Below, in pieces: positions 1 to 11,928 of a stretch of DNA of 64,000 bases. The translations under genes and the position numbers were made by a program. How positions within the stretch are numbered: the stretch's first letter is position 1; every line of letters starts with the position of its first letter. The stretch covers positions 12,792,337-12,856,336 of the forward strand of contig NC_060064.1 in the NCBI RefSeq assembly GCF_020283565.1. The letters are read 5' to 3'. The notes beneath the pieces are model-generated. The model made no database searches and was not told the origin of the DNA. It worked only from the letters and a program-made list of their open reading frames with translations. Source of the DNA: Trifolium pratense. Lineage: Eukaryota; Streptophyta; Magnoliopsida; Fabales; Fabaceae.

Positions 1-924
1 TCAATAATAAAAAAAAAATTAAAAAGGTTAAAATATAAGAAGTACTCCCTCCGTCCCAAAACTTTAGTCTTTTTCGAGTTTTGCACGGAGATTAAGAAAT
101 GATAAAGATTGATAAGTTAAGTCATTTTTTCCCTTACTTTATTAAGAAAGAGAAAATATATTTAATTAATTTTGTTTATGGAGTAAGGGTACAAATGGTA
201 AAGTACCACTAATTGTGCATTGGTTTCTTAAAAGGACTAAAGATTTGGGACAAAACTAAAAAGGTAAAAAGACCAAATATTTGGGACAGAGGGAGTAGCA
301 TACGATAAAATGTGTATAACAGGCTTGTCGTAAAAATCATGCATATTTGAAAAATCAGGTTAGACTAGCAACTTTGAATTTTCGGAAAACATATTTTGAA
401 AATAGTTAACCTTTCGAAAAATAGAATCCAAAACACTGGAATATGAATGAAAAAAGATAGATCTGAATTTTAGAATTAGAGATACATAAATAAGAAAAAA
501 GAAAGACGTCTAGGATTTCAATAGAATATCATTGCATTGCATAACATTACAATTGCATTACTTGAGAATATATATAAAACCTAATGGGTTCTAAATGAAC
601 AAGCCCAATAACATAGCCTATTATTTTATTATCTAACACTGAAAACTACCTTTTAGTCTATTTTGGAAAATAAATTTAAAAAATTATAAATTTTGAAAAA
701 TATTTTCCAAAAACTATTTATGAGGGTAAAACTTTAATTCCACCACATCTTCCCTTTTGCTGATTCTATAAAGATTATTCATCCCAAATTTAAAGTTGTG
801 CACTTGCAATTTTTGGCGAATCTAATTTTCATGTTTATTTAGATTTTTTAATTAGTCACATTATGTGAATCAATAAAAAACATAAAACTAAGTTCATTAG
901 GAGCATATATGTAATCATCCCATA
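1..924. other. AT-rich spacer, no gene seen
   Basis: Apart from the MITE at 45-295 I see no coding frame, RNA gene or splice pattern here. If the NEMP-type gene at 6537-10480 still has a last exon, it would have to lie beyond position 1, because nothing resembling its C-terminal tail is visible in this stretch. Confidence 0.5.
45..295. mobile_element. Stowaway-like MITE, 251 bp
   Basis: The element begins CTCCCTCCGTCCC and ends with the matching inverse GGGACAGAGGGAG. TA dinucleotides flank it at 43-44 and 296-297, which fits the TA target duplication of Tc1/mariner-type elements. There is no coding capacity. The class is inferred from the ends and the TA; the ends are seen directly. Confidence 0.75.
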
Positions 925-1252
925 CAGTGACTAGTTTTACAATGTCGGTAGCATGAAATTTCATCCTATATCCTAAAGATGTTTTAATTTTCATTCATAA
1001 TGTAAAAAAATATTCTCATTACCAATTTCATTCATGAGAATAAAGAACTCTATACTTTAATTCACGTTGTTCCATCAATAAAGAATTTGTAAAATTTGGT
1101 ACAATTTTTTTCCCTATATTATATAGACCATTGATTGAGATATAGAGAACAACTTGAAGAAGAAAACAAAATCACAAAATGGAAATATAGATTCATTACG
1201 ATAAGAGAGGTTTAGCATTCAAACAAAAAGTCATATCTTAGAATAATAAACT

Positions 1253-1519
1253 CTATTTGCCTTTATTGGCATATTTGTACTTTATCCAAGCCATTAAACC
1301 ATCCAAACAATCATTTGAAGAAGCAATTATGACTCTATTTTTGCTATCTTTAAGCAATTCAAAAGCATAGCCATATTCTTCTTCTGTCAATTTATGAGAA
1401 TAAGGATAAACCTTCCTTAGATGTTTTAAGACTTGAATGCAATTCGAAACGGAGTATTGTGCATCAACAATGTCATATTTTTCAACAATTTCTTGTGGCA
1501 TTATTGGCTCCTTTTTCAC
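1253..1519 (-). CDS. Small Myb/SANT C-terminal-like protein, copy 1
   Basis: This is the second exon of a four-member local family (others at 13146, 13851 and 18848). It begins with GTG right after a splice acceptor ending ACATTAG on the minus strand and encodes 88 residues. The pattern (YSVSNCIQVLKHL, then YGYAFELLKDS, then WIKYKY) resembles the C-terminal helical module of plant Myb/SANT-like proteins; this is inference from pattern. The first exon with the ATG, present in copies 2 and 4, is missing: the minus strand runs from the TATA box straight into intron sequence. Translation could start only at the internal ATG of MPQEIVEK, so this copy may be a pseudogene although its exon is open. 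It lies in the inverted duplicate, possibly inside the last intron of the NEMP-type gene on the same strand. Confidence 0.55.
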   Translation of the reverse strand: MKKEPIMPQEIVEKYDIVDAQYSVSNCIQVLKHLRKVYPYSHKLTEEEYGYAFELLKDSKNRVIIASSNDCLDGLMAWIKYKYANKGK

Positions 1520-1828
1520 CTAATGTCAAAAACACCACAAAAAGAATGTAACATTAGACAATAATGTCAGTACAATAATAATGTTAAGATATGTGTTTGA
1601 AAAATCTAAAGACATGGTTAAGATATGTGTTTGATCTTGGATTAAGTTTAAAGTAAAAAACCAATGTAGATTTGATACGCAAATTCTTAAATAAAATAAA
1701 AAATGAAGCTTAGCTTTAAACAAGAACAAAAAAGACTTAAGCTAAATATTCCTAAAAACTTAATTAATTTTTTTTTTATAAAATGACAAAAATTGGAACT
1801 TCTAAAATCAAGCAAATGAACTCTTTCT

Positions 1829-1836
1829 TATTTATA
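1829..1836 (-). promoter_or_regulatory. Conserved TATA box of copy 1
   Basis: The minus strand reads ACTATAAATAAG. The same string precedes copies 2 (12730) and 4 (18111). Conservation of the core promoter across copies supports a transcribed ancestor. In copy 1 the first exon that should follow is deleted. Confidence 0.5.
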
Positions 1837-2732
1837 GTTAATAATTATATTTACAGTATTAAAAATAATGCCGTTTGATTTACCGATTGGTTTTCCAATT
1901 TTTTATGGGGAAAACGTTATTTAGTTTTTGGAATTCGTAAGTAATTAAAATTGCCATCAACCTAATACTAGTAATTAATTCAGTCCGCCGTTTCCAATTA
2001 GGGTTGGGAACAGGCCAGGCCAGGCCAGGCCTTGACAGGCCTGAGCCTGGCCTACAATTTTTTTTCAGGCCTGAGCCTGGCCTACGGCCTATCAAATGTT
2101 ATTTTTTTTGGCCTGGCCTGAGCCTTTTAAAAGCCTGGCCTGGCCTTGTAGCCTGTTTAAAAGCCTGTGTTACATTAAAGCTTCTCTATATAGTTTTTTT
2201 AAATAGGCTAAACAGGCCTTAAAAAGTTCACATTTAAATTTTTATAATTTCTACAACATTAAGAAAAAGCTAATAATATGATTAACACAATAATTAAAAA
2301 CTAATAAAATATTAGAAGGTTTACGAAAAGTCGCCATAATACAAATTGTTTGCTAAGTGTAGTCAGCAACAAGCCAACAACCAAAATATACACTATAAAT
2401 TAGCAAAACATTGGATCTTCAAATCAAGACTCTTCAAGTGTAAGCAAAACACGTCTAAAACGCAAGGTACAAAGTCTAACATCAAATCTTCAAGTTGACT
2501 TGTATCTCCTCTTTTCCAACCTTCAATGCCAAAAGAAAAAAAAAAAAACATATTTGTTAGTTCACAACTTCCCTTTGCCTAGTACTGCAGGAAAAACTAA
2601 AAAAATGATTTATGATTACTTGCAACATTATTATGATCACTATGATTGCATTACTATGATTTCAAATACTACTTAATGAACCGTAACTGAATTACCAATA
2701 ACACACAAGCATCAGTCAATTATAAATACTAC

Positions 2733-4771
2733 TTAATAAAATATCATATCAATTGGTACCTTTGAATTTTTAGTCACATTATACTTGTGACGAAACCAAT
2801 CCCCACCACAAATGAGAGCTTCAACAGATTCTTCACTTAATCTAGAGCGAAATTCATCAATAACTCTACCTCCGGCACTGAATGTGGACTCAGATGCCAC
2901 AGTTGAGATTGGAATTGCTAATATATCAGCAGCCATCTTAGACAAGATTTTATATTTCATGCTGTTGTTCCTCCACCAATCCAAAGCACTAAAGGAGGTA
3001 GTGTTAGGAACGTAAATACCTTCATCAAGATACTGTTGCAATTCTGATTTCATTGGACTAATAGCTACATTTTCTTGAATAAGGCACATAATTTCATCAA
3101 ATCCAGTTTTGACAGCTGCAACATTCGCTTGGGAGGATGATTGAGTGTTACTATTCAAATTACCATTAGAAGAAGAGGCATCTGCCAAAGATAGAGCTAC
3201 ATAATCATCATATAACTCATCCAATGAAGATCTGACCTTCTTAATATTTTCATCGGCAACTTCTTGAGATTTATATATCTTGGGAAAACATATACGCACC
3301 ATATGAAACTTGCACCTAGGGTCCAAAACACTAGCAATAGCCATCAACAGATTACACTCCCCCCAATATTTGTCAAATTTTGCTTTCATTGGACTTGCCA
3401 TTTCTCTCATAAAGCGATCTGCATCTTCATCTGCCTCATCAAATATTACTTTCACCTTCCAAACTTCAGCCAAATACAAATTTGCAGTCGGATACTCACT
3501 ACCTACATTTAAAATAGTAGTTATATTAAAATATTAAAAAAAAGTAAAAACTTAATAAAGTACAAATAAAGAGTTGATAAACTACCTGAGATCACATGAG
3601 TAGCATAATTAAACACTTCTAGCAATTTACAAACTTTCTCAACTTTGTTCCATTCTTCAAGTGAAGGGGCTAAATCATAATGAGGCTCTCTTTCTTGGTA
3701 GGATGCAAATGCAATCTTGAACTTCAAAGCAGTAGACAACATATTAAAAGTTGAATTCCATCTTGTTGGACAATCAATAATGAGTTTCCTTTCTTTCAAA
3801 CCTTTTTGCTCTACCACGTCGCAGAATGCCTTTAGTCTTCCATCATTGTGATTAATATATTTGACACTTTCACGGATATTGAAAATAGTGTCCTTAATTT
3901 TACTAAGGCCGTCTTGCACTAACAAATTCAATATATGGGCACAGCATCTAACATGAAACAATGAGCCTCCGAGGATCAACTTACCAGTTAGAGATAAATT
4001 ATCTTTGAGACATCTTAGGCATGAATCGTTGTAAGAAGCATTATCAACAGATACTGAAAAAACCTTATTTTCAATCCCCCAAGTCTTCAAACATTTATAA
4101 ATCGCATCGGCAACATCAATACCACGCCTAGGTGCAGGCACTTTCACAAAACTCAAAACTCTTTTGTTTAGATTCCACCCTACATCAATGAAGTGTCCTG
4201 TTATGACCATATATTCAACTACTTGGTGGCTAGATCTCCACATATCTGTAGTTAAACTAATCTTGCTCACACTTTCCAATTGTGTCTTCAAAATTTTCTT
4301 CTCCTTCTCATATAGTGCCACACAATCATTTCTTGCAGTTTTATGTGAAACTTTGCGAAATTCAGAATTTGCATATTCGAAGGCCCACACCCAAATCTGA
4401 TGTTCGGCAGCATTAAAAGGATTCTCATGAACCATCATAGCAGTTGCCATTATTTCCCTCATCTTTTCGTTACAGTATCTAGCACCAGGAACAATAAAGG
4501 GATTAACTGCATTTGAAGGCTGAAATGGAATAGTGGTTTGTCTCTTTTCGGTACTCATATGCAATTTCCTTTTCGGTACACCTTTCATAACACCTTTAAT
4601 TTTAACTAAATCAAAATCCTCCCAAATTTTACTTGTTTTTTTCCTCTTTCTCCCAAGAACTGGGTCTTCATCTTCATTTGCTTCAGTTGGGTGTGCTTCT
4701 GCTTGAGTTGAATCTATAGGCTCATGTTGATTCACCTCTTGAGTTGGGTTTGCTTCTACTTGAGTAGACAT
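2733..4771 (-). CDS. hAT transposase, BED finger core missing
   Basis: Two exons (4771-3586 and 3502-2733) are joined across an 83-nt GT-AG intron, giving an open frame of 651 residues. The splice restores the hAT motif HVISGSEYPTANLYLAEVWK. The C-terminal dimerisation region is clear (LQQYLDEG, LDWWRNN, PISTVASESTFSAGGRVIDE). The start is the ATG of MSTQVEANP; upstream codons in the same frame are antisense to the captured ABCC exon. The N-terminus reads KTSKIWEDFDLVKIKG, as before a BED zinc finger, but the expected Cys and His pairs do not follow and the frame runs into KLHMSTEKRQTTIPFQ. DNA binding may therefore be lost although no stop or frameshift is seen. Related to DAYSLEEPER/RICESLEEPER-type proteins. 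Confidence 0.85.
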
Positions 4772-4836
4772 TGCTATACAAAGCAAAAAAATAAATAAAA
4801 ATAATTTCAATATCAAGCAGTGACAACAACATACAT

Positions 4837-5310
4837 TTAGACTTTGATCACACAAACAAAATATTTCAAGTAAAAGTGAATCAACATGAGTGGTTAATCC
4901 AACGGTTAGAAACAATCAGTGCAGTTGTTCTTACCACGACAACTCTTTGCATAGTTATGAGCCCCCCTGGAACTTTCACCTCAGGTGAAAATTTGGTCAT
5001 TATTTTATCTAAAATGTCATAGTTTGAACAATGTAATTATCCTCAAATTATTTGATTTTATCCTAAAACTATAACATCATCTATCTTGATGAAATGTCTA
5101 AATTTCAACATCCTTTATTTCAGGAATTATTGCCATGGCTTTATCTTATGGCCTTTCACTAAACAATTCCTTAATATATTCAATTAAAAATCAATGCACT
5201 CTTGCAAATCACATAATATCAGTGGAGAGGCTAAATCAATATATGCATATAGAAAGTGAGGCCGAAGAAATAGTAGAAGGAAATCGCCCTCCTCTGTATT
5301 GGCCAGTTGC
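4837..5310 (+). pseudogene. Captured ABCC (MRP-type) transporter fragment, two exons
   Basis: The plus strand of the hAT element encodes [18 protein letters not shown], continuing to MSPPGTFTS at 4984, where a GTGAAA donor follows. An intron (4985-5123) ends TTTCAG, and the next exon reads [20 protein letters not shown], then [20 protein letters not shown] and [12 protein letters not shown], ending near 5310 in an A-run. This is the second membrane domain and the linker before the second nucleotide-binding domain of C-family ABC transporters; the junction falls at a phase-1 intron. Frame and splice sites are intact across the fragment, but there is no start codon of its own, no promoter and no nucleotide-binding domain. 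It lies antisense and immediately upstream of the transposase start. Confidence 0.8.
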
Positions 5311-6536
5311 AAAAAAAAATTAAAATTGTCTAGGTTTTGCGCAAAAAAAAAACTAACAACAAGAACAAAAATTGTTTCAGTTTATAAAATTGAACAAATT
5401 GATTCAGTTTATAACTAACAAATTGAACATATAAATTAACAAAAAAAAAACCAACAACAACATTCAATTTATAAAAAAAAAAAAAAAAAACTGATTGAAT
5501 ATTTGGGAATGTGAAATTGAAAGAAAGAGACAAAGAGAGATGGAACCTGAGAGAGAGGCCTGACGGAGAGAGTGAGAGACGACGGTGTGATAGAGACGGC
5601 TGCTCAAGAGAATGAGAGATGGAATGGAGGTAGGGTTTCTATTTCTAATGTATATGCGTGAAATCTAAAAACAAATATATTTTCTATGTTTTGTAAAAAA
5701 AAAAAATTTCTCTAATATTTTGTATTTATATAAATAATATTTTTTATAAGATATAAATAATAATATTATATAAAATAATAATTATTATAAACAGGCCGGC
5801 CTATCAGGCTTCGTAGGCCTTTTTAGAAGCCTAAGCCTGGCCTATTTATGTAAACAGGCCGTTTTTAAAGCCTAAGCCTGGCATTTTTAATAAACAGGCC
5901 AGGCCAGGCCAGGCTTATACAGGCCAGGCCGAAGGCCCCTGTAGGCCGCCTGGCCTATTCCCAACCCTAATTGTCATAGTACCATTGCAATCAACAACAT
6001 TTTAAATATCAACAAAATTTCGTTTTCCTTTTTCTCACTTTCAAGTTTCAACATTAACAAGAGATCAATCTATCAGAATGGAAGATTTGCAATTATAGAT
6101 GCCGACTTATGGATATCAAAATGTTTTATCATGGATCAGAATTCAGGGCATGCATATAAACAACTTAAACTTGGACTAAAGGATTAGTATATAGTGCGAA
6201 AAATACTTATAAGGAAAAACACTCTGATATTGGAAGAAGGTTTATTACTTCAGGAAAAATAAAAAATAAAAATCTGGTTACATTTAGAAGGTACAATTTT
6301 CAGGAACAAAAAGTCAGACTGGCCATATTTTTGTAGTCGAACTTACACACAAAATAATTCAGAGAAGCTTAATATGATTATGAATACAATCCACTCACTA
6401 CCTCAGCCAAAAGTTTAATTACATTTATTAATTTATTTGTAAAGATATTGCTCTATTCAGTGAAAAGATGAAATATTGCTTGGCCAATAACATGCAGTAA
6501 TCATTATCAAGTATTAACAAGACTGGAAAGACATAC

Positions 6537-9500
6537 CTCTCACGGGAGAGTCAGACCATGACATCCCTTTAGGGGTGTTCCACAATTTTCCTTTAGAGCC
6601 AACTTTAGGGCTATTCCACATTTTTCCTTTAGGAGGCGACTTGCTAAGGAATTCAGCACGACCACGAGTTCCTCTCACCCACTCCAGTGAATAATCATCA
6701 CTCCCTGAAGTTTCATACCTGCATAAATTACATTAACATAGTTTGAAGCGAACAATGTGAAGCTTTGAATGCATTTGCCTTGAATGAATGATTTTTTATG
6801 GATAACAACAAAAGGGTAAAAAAAAAAGGAAAAGTTTCACACTTCATGACAGACATCTAAACACTAACCAGCATATGGGTTGATCACACTCTCTTAGTTC
6901 CAATAATATATGAAATGTCAAACTGATTATAATGCTAAATTATACTATTACTAACCATTAACATTTACTACAATAAGATTCAGTGCTTTAGGTTCTATAA
7001 AGGCAAAATATACCAATTCATAAAAGCATTCAAAATCATTTAGTAGCAAGTTATTAGCAACCATAAAAATCATTTCGTCTACTGAATAAATTGCATAAAA
7101 CAAATCTTAATTACAAATGATTTTACATGAACATATAAAAGAAAACTGAAAGATAAGTCAATAAGTAATACTTACCACCCATGAAGCAATTCTATTGATG
7201 ACCAAATTTTGCAAACAGCTCCACAAGAGACCAAGACTCCAACTGCAAGAGGAGTATCAAGAGTGCTCTGATAGAGAAACAAAAAAAATCAGAATAAATA
7301 GGGGCAACTTTACAATACAATCAAATAAATAAATAAACAAAAGGATTTGTACCACACTGTGCAATTTCATAAGAAATATTACCAAGCTATGCCACTTTCA
7401 GAATAGTTATGAATATATGTCTTTTTAAATTAAAAGAATGCAGACATTTTTTAAAAAGGATGACTATTTCTACAATTTACATTGTAATTTTTTTTTTTCA
7501 AAATACTTGATTCATTACTCTGTTGTGATCTATAGTTAATTCTATTATGATCCAAGTGACCTAGCAATACATGACACATACGACAGAACTAGTTTAGATA
7601 TCAGCAATATTGCATTGCATTTTGTTTAGCGTTAACACAAATGCAAACCTGCAAAATGAAGGTAGTCCCAATAACGCGCATTGCCCATTTTACAAACTGA
7701 GCAACCCCGGCATCCACACTACCATCTTCTTTTGAAATAACAAATCTCCTAACAATCCAGTAGCCTAAAGCAGCTCCAGCCAAGATAATACCCAGTAGTA
7801 CAAAAAGAGCAACCTGCAAATCATAGAGGTAAAGTATTTCACGAAAAAGATAGGCCAAAACCCACATGAAGACAGTTGACAATGCATGTCTAGCAGACAA
7901 GCAAATATGGCCAGCAATCATCATTGGAGTAAACATCAGGGAAAGAGTACACATGCAGAAATGTTGAGTTTGATCCAAAAAGTTAAATTAGTATATACTG
8001 AAAGAGGAAGTCATTTCCACATCCTTAGCAGCAATTTTTTGCTGACGGCAAATATTCCTTTTTAACCCAAATAAAAAACCTTATTATATTTCAAAGATCA
8101 CATGGTGGACAAAACTTAAAAGAATGACATATTGACATGTAACCCAAAAATCTATTTCATTATATATAGGAAATATATGTATCGATCTGAAGAAAGAACC
8201 AACTAAAGGATTGAGAAGATGTGCAACATAGATTTTAGGTAGACATGCAACATACTTGTTAGGTAGATGTGCATAATAGATCTTAAGCAGTTTAGCATGA
8301 ATTGTAACTGTAAGACACGCCATAAAAAAAATGCAACAAGTTATCTAAAAGATAAATAGACTGGTATACTCACTGGATTGTGCATCTCTTCACTCATCCC
8401 AAAGCTCTGAAGAATTGAATTTACGATCATAGAGAATTGGTGCAAAAGGAACGATCCAGCTCCAAGCTAAAACATAACACGGTAATAAATATTAGGAATG
8501 TGATAATATGTGCATGAAACATGAAGAGCTGCAAATAAACATCAGCCAAAACATAACCAAACTCACCACTGATCCATATATGGTAAGGTAAAAGATATTT
8601 TTTCTTCCGGTTGGCAATAATTTCATGCCCTGCATCGCAGTCAGACAAAATTGGTTAGAAAACTTGGAAGCAATGAAGAAAAGATGAAATTCATGTAGAA
8701 TACGAAAGTAATTTATGTACCTGAAAAAGAACAATTATAATGACAAGAAAGATTCCAATAGCCATGGAACTGCTATAATAAAACGGAACCCAACTGCTAA
8801 CAATTGGAGCCACCAACAGCAGTAACAGTCCAACTGCAAGACTAATTAGGCGCCATTGCTGAAAACCTGCACAATATTTTCAGAATAGATAAATTAGCAT
8901 TGAAAGTTTTAAAAAACACAGCAAGAGAGAATAATAGAATAATCTTTGGCCTTTCTTGACATGGAAAAAACAAACCTTCTTCAAGTGCAACTGTAACTGA
9001 ACCGGATATTTCACCATCAATCTTGACATCAACGTATCTAGTTTCATAAGGTGACATAACCGCACCCCACACCCCCTTCTGTACACCCTTCCATTCATCC
9101 TTTTCACACTGACACCATCCAAGAGTATTATTCCTGCACAGACATTGTAAGTAAGGAATAGCGATCTTGAAAAAATTCACTAGAAGTAAGAACTAGAAGA
9201 GCGTATGCTCCCAGGTGCCAAGCATGCACCTGATCAGACGTGGCACTATGACAAAATAAATAACGAACATTATATTCAGTACAATTCGTCCACGTTATGT
9301 ACTTACCTGTGAAAACAAACCTTGATTTTGCTATGTAATCTCTCTGGAATTGCAACTGATGGAACCAAAGTAATATGGTATGAATTGGCATAGCTCCCGA
9401 GTTTCAATCTTGAGATACCAGAAACTTGAACGCGCTCACATCGCAAATTTTTTTTAACGCCTTTAGTATCAGAGTTCACTAAAAGTAAGGAAGGCGATAC

Positions 9501-10480
9501 ATCCAAATTTGGTTTTTCAATATCAACACCTGCAGTTATAACAGGCTGAGATCATTTTCAAATGCAAAGGGAAGGAACACAACTTGCAAGAAGAAAGTAA
9601 ATAACAAACTGAGCACACATTTAGATAATTGATAGAACTCAATAAGACATACAACTGCAAAAGGATTAGTGACACCAATTGTTCATTAGGAAACAAAACA
9701 GAATCAACAAAGTTTTTGCAACACGAGCAACAACTACCAGCTTTACACTGCACTGAACATGTATACCTAGATATTTATCATTTCCATATAAACCTTCAAA
9801 TAGTCGCGGTACTCAACCAAAAATTGAAGATAAACCAGCTCATATTTGAAAGCAAATTTGGTAAAGTCATAATACAAATTGTCCGATCTTCATTTATGGG
9901 TCGAGATCCCTTGACTACTTGACTAGGTGATTCCCCATCATCCATATCAAGCTCCAAGTAAAAAATAAAAAACAATATAAACACAAATCCATGAGTCACA
10001 CAGACATTAACAAGTGTAAAACAAAACATAGAATAATCGAATGTAACCACATGTATCATTACTACATAGGTATATGATCTACACGAAGCATGGATAAACA
10101 AACAGTACACCAAATGTCACCAATACTAATCAATCATATAAACCACCACCAAATCTAATTCAAAAATTTAAACTCACAAATAACAAACCAATATTTTTTT
10201 CTTGAACAAAAACCCTAAACATTAGTTAGAAATGCGATGTTAGCAGTAGAAATTGAAAAGGGCGAGAAACCCTAATAAGTGGTAAGAAACTAAAGATATG
10301 CTGCATGTGAGAAGATTGAATAAGAAGCAGAAGATGAAGAGGAATAAGAATCTAACCTTTGAGAGTGAGAAGAGTGTGATGTTGATTTTCATCACTGGCG
10401 GATAGTGAAGAAATGATGAGGAAGAAGTAGAAGAAGAAGAAGTGCTCCATGGAAAACAATTCACCCGCGCTCTTTGCCAT
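6537..10480 (-). CDS. NEMP/DUF2215 nuclear-envelope membrane protein, 3' end not found
   Basis: Nine exons join in phase: 10480-10357, 9529-9307, 9133-8976, 8866-8721, 8629-8567, 8466-8374, 7813-7649, 7267-7176 and 6718-6537, giving about 415 residues. The first exon holds a hydrophobic signal peptide (FFFFYFFLIISSLSAS). Two in-frame ATGs (10480 and 10450) are possible; I chose the first. A lumenal region with CFHRNNTLGWCQCEKDEW follows, then several membrane spans (LISLAVGLLLLLVAPIV, AIGIFLVIIIVLF, VALFVLLGIILAGAALGYW) and a soluble part with LEWVRGTRGRAEFLSKSPPK. This matches the NEMP (TMEM194) family of the inner nuclear membrane. Exon 9 ends in phase 1 at a proper GTATGT donor, but no further exon is visible down to position 1; the downstream intron contains the hAT element and the inverted duplicate. 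It is either truncated or has a very long last intron. Confidence 0.85.
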
Positions 10481-10524
10481 TGATTTGATTTTTCTTTAAT
10501 TATTATACAGCTCATCATCACTTC

Positions 10525-10537
10525 ATATATTTATAGA
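10525..10537 (-). promoter_or_regulatory. Possible TATA box of the NEMP-type gene
   Basis: The minus strand reads TCTATAAATATAT about 45 nt upstream of the first in-frame ATG at 10480. Spacing would allow a very short leader. No transcript evidence is available here. Confidence 0.35.
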
Positions 10538-10872
10538 GACGATCATTTAATTTTATTATGGAAATGTTTTTTGTGCAGCGTCGCGTTTTTTCTAAGGCAA
10601 CTTTTTATTTATTTTATTATTTTATTTTCCTTTTTTTACGCGGCTCATTTTTTTACGCGGCTCATTATTTTTTTTTGAAAAGACCAAAATGAAATATATA
10701 TATACCAAAAAGTCTTCTCAGCACAAGACGTACCAAGAGAGACTAAAGTAATTACGCGGCTCATTATTAACTTAATTGCTGAGTTGCTTATTCATTGCAA
10801 AGCACTAGTACTACGTAAAACACGATAAGGATGGATTGATAAATTATAAAAAATATAATTAATTAATGGAGA

Positions 10873-11041
10873 ATGTTAACTTGTGCCCTTAAGGGCACAT
10901 GTTAAGAAGATAAATGTGGAAAAAATTTATTAAACTTGTGGTGTATTCAATTATCTAAACATTAAATTCTTTGTATCATTTAATGCTATATTTCTATTTT
11001 TAGGTAGCTTAACATGTGCCCTTAGGGCACAAGTTAACATG
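10873..11041. mobile_element. Foldback MITE with palindromic ends
   Basis: The left end carries GTTAACTTGTGCCCTTAAGG and the right end GGGCACAAGTTAAC. Each end is nearly self-complementary (TTGTGCCCTTAAGGGCACAT), so each can fold on itself as well as with the other. The inner part is AT-rich and non-coding. Exact borders and target duplication are not certain. Confidence 0.6.
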
Positions 11042-11928
11042 ACCCTTAATTAATTTACACTTCAATCGGGTATGTTTGTCTTAAATCCCGGGAGACGAGC
11101 GGTGGCAAAACTCATCTCATCGCCAACAACAATGAGTTTCTTCGCCTAACCATCTATTGTTAGTCATCTTTTTTATTTGTTACCTTCTAGTCATTTAATC
11201 TAAATACAAGTTTGTCTTGAATTGTCCATCATGTGGCTCATAATTTTAAACACTGCCATTAATGATATAAAAATTGTGAACAAAAAATTGAACTAAAACA
11301 ATTTACTTTTTTTTTTTATAGTATTCTCAACCTTATCAATCAATGTCTTCAATAGTTTGATTTTGCAAGAACACAAAATTATAACTTCTAATGAGTTTTT
11401 TTTATTTTTTTTTATTTTTTATCAACAATATCATACAACATTTAACCAGATTCATCATGATATATTGTAATCGATGAAAATACTTTTTTTTTATTGTAGT
11501 TGTGTTGATGAAAATATATTTGTTTTATGAAAAGTTTAGAAATAAAAAGATGATCTTCGAATGTAACTACTCCACTTTATTTTATGTGCGCAGCAAATTT
11601 GAATTGTGTTAAATTGTTTTTGTAATAAAAATAAATTTAAATGTATATTGGTCTTCATATTTTCATAAAAGTAAAATTTAGATCCCTTATTAAAAAAAAT
11701 GATTTTTTGGGCTTATTTTTTTTTTTCCAAAATTTTAGTCATTATTTAATTATTGGCATTTTAATTTTTGAAGTAGCAAAATTTGTTACATAGATTTTTA
11801 AAGACAAAAAAATTTGGTGACTTATTAAACATATACATTAGTGTAATTTATCAATTTTTGTGTTACATAATTATGAAATTTGAAATATTAAAATCTTAAT
11901 TTTTATAGTCACTTTTTAACCCGTGCTT
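11042..11928. other. AT-rich spacer, probable interior of a Helitron
   Basis: No coding frame or RNA is recognisable. The stretch is rich in poly-T and poly-A. The Helitron-type end at 11929-11947 suggests that some of this sequence belongs to that element, but I could not place its 5' TC end. Confidence 0.3.

Larger units (their letters stand above)
925..1998 (-). repeat. Inverted duplicate of 12560-13456
   Basis: Read on the minus strand, this arm follows 12560-13456 closely: the AAACGGCGGACTGAATTAAT start, the TATA region, the intron, the small second exon and the 3' flank. The arms point in opposite directions and enclose the hAT element and the NEMP-type gene. The arm stops exactly at the hAT end at 1999. 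Compared with the plus arm it lacks the segment that holds exon 1. Confidence 0.8.
1999..5969 (-). mobile_element. hAT transposon carrying a captured ABCC gene fragment
   Basis: The left end reads TAGGGTTGGGAACAGGCC and the right end is its near-perfect inverse, followed inward by many AGGCCTGAGCCTGGCC subterminal repeats. Inside are a transposase gene on the minus strand (2733-4771) and, between its start and the right end, two exons of an ABCC transporter on the plus strand. No exact 8-bp target duplication is visible (TTTCCAAT on the left, ATTGTCAT on the right). The flanks may have been rearranged, which fits the inverted duplication ending at the same point. Superfamily assignment rests on the ends and the transposase. 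Confidence 0.85.

Noticed and set aside
1880..2222. Overlapping Pro/Gly-rich frames at the left hAT end
   Set aside because: They read through the GGCCTGAGCCTGGCC subterminal repeats and the duplicated flank.
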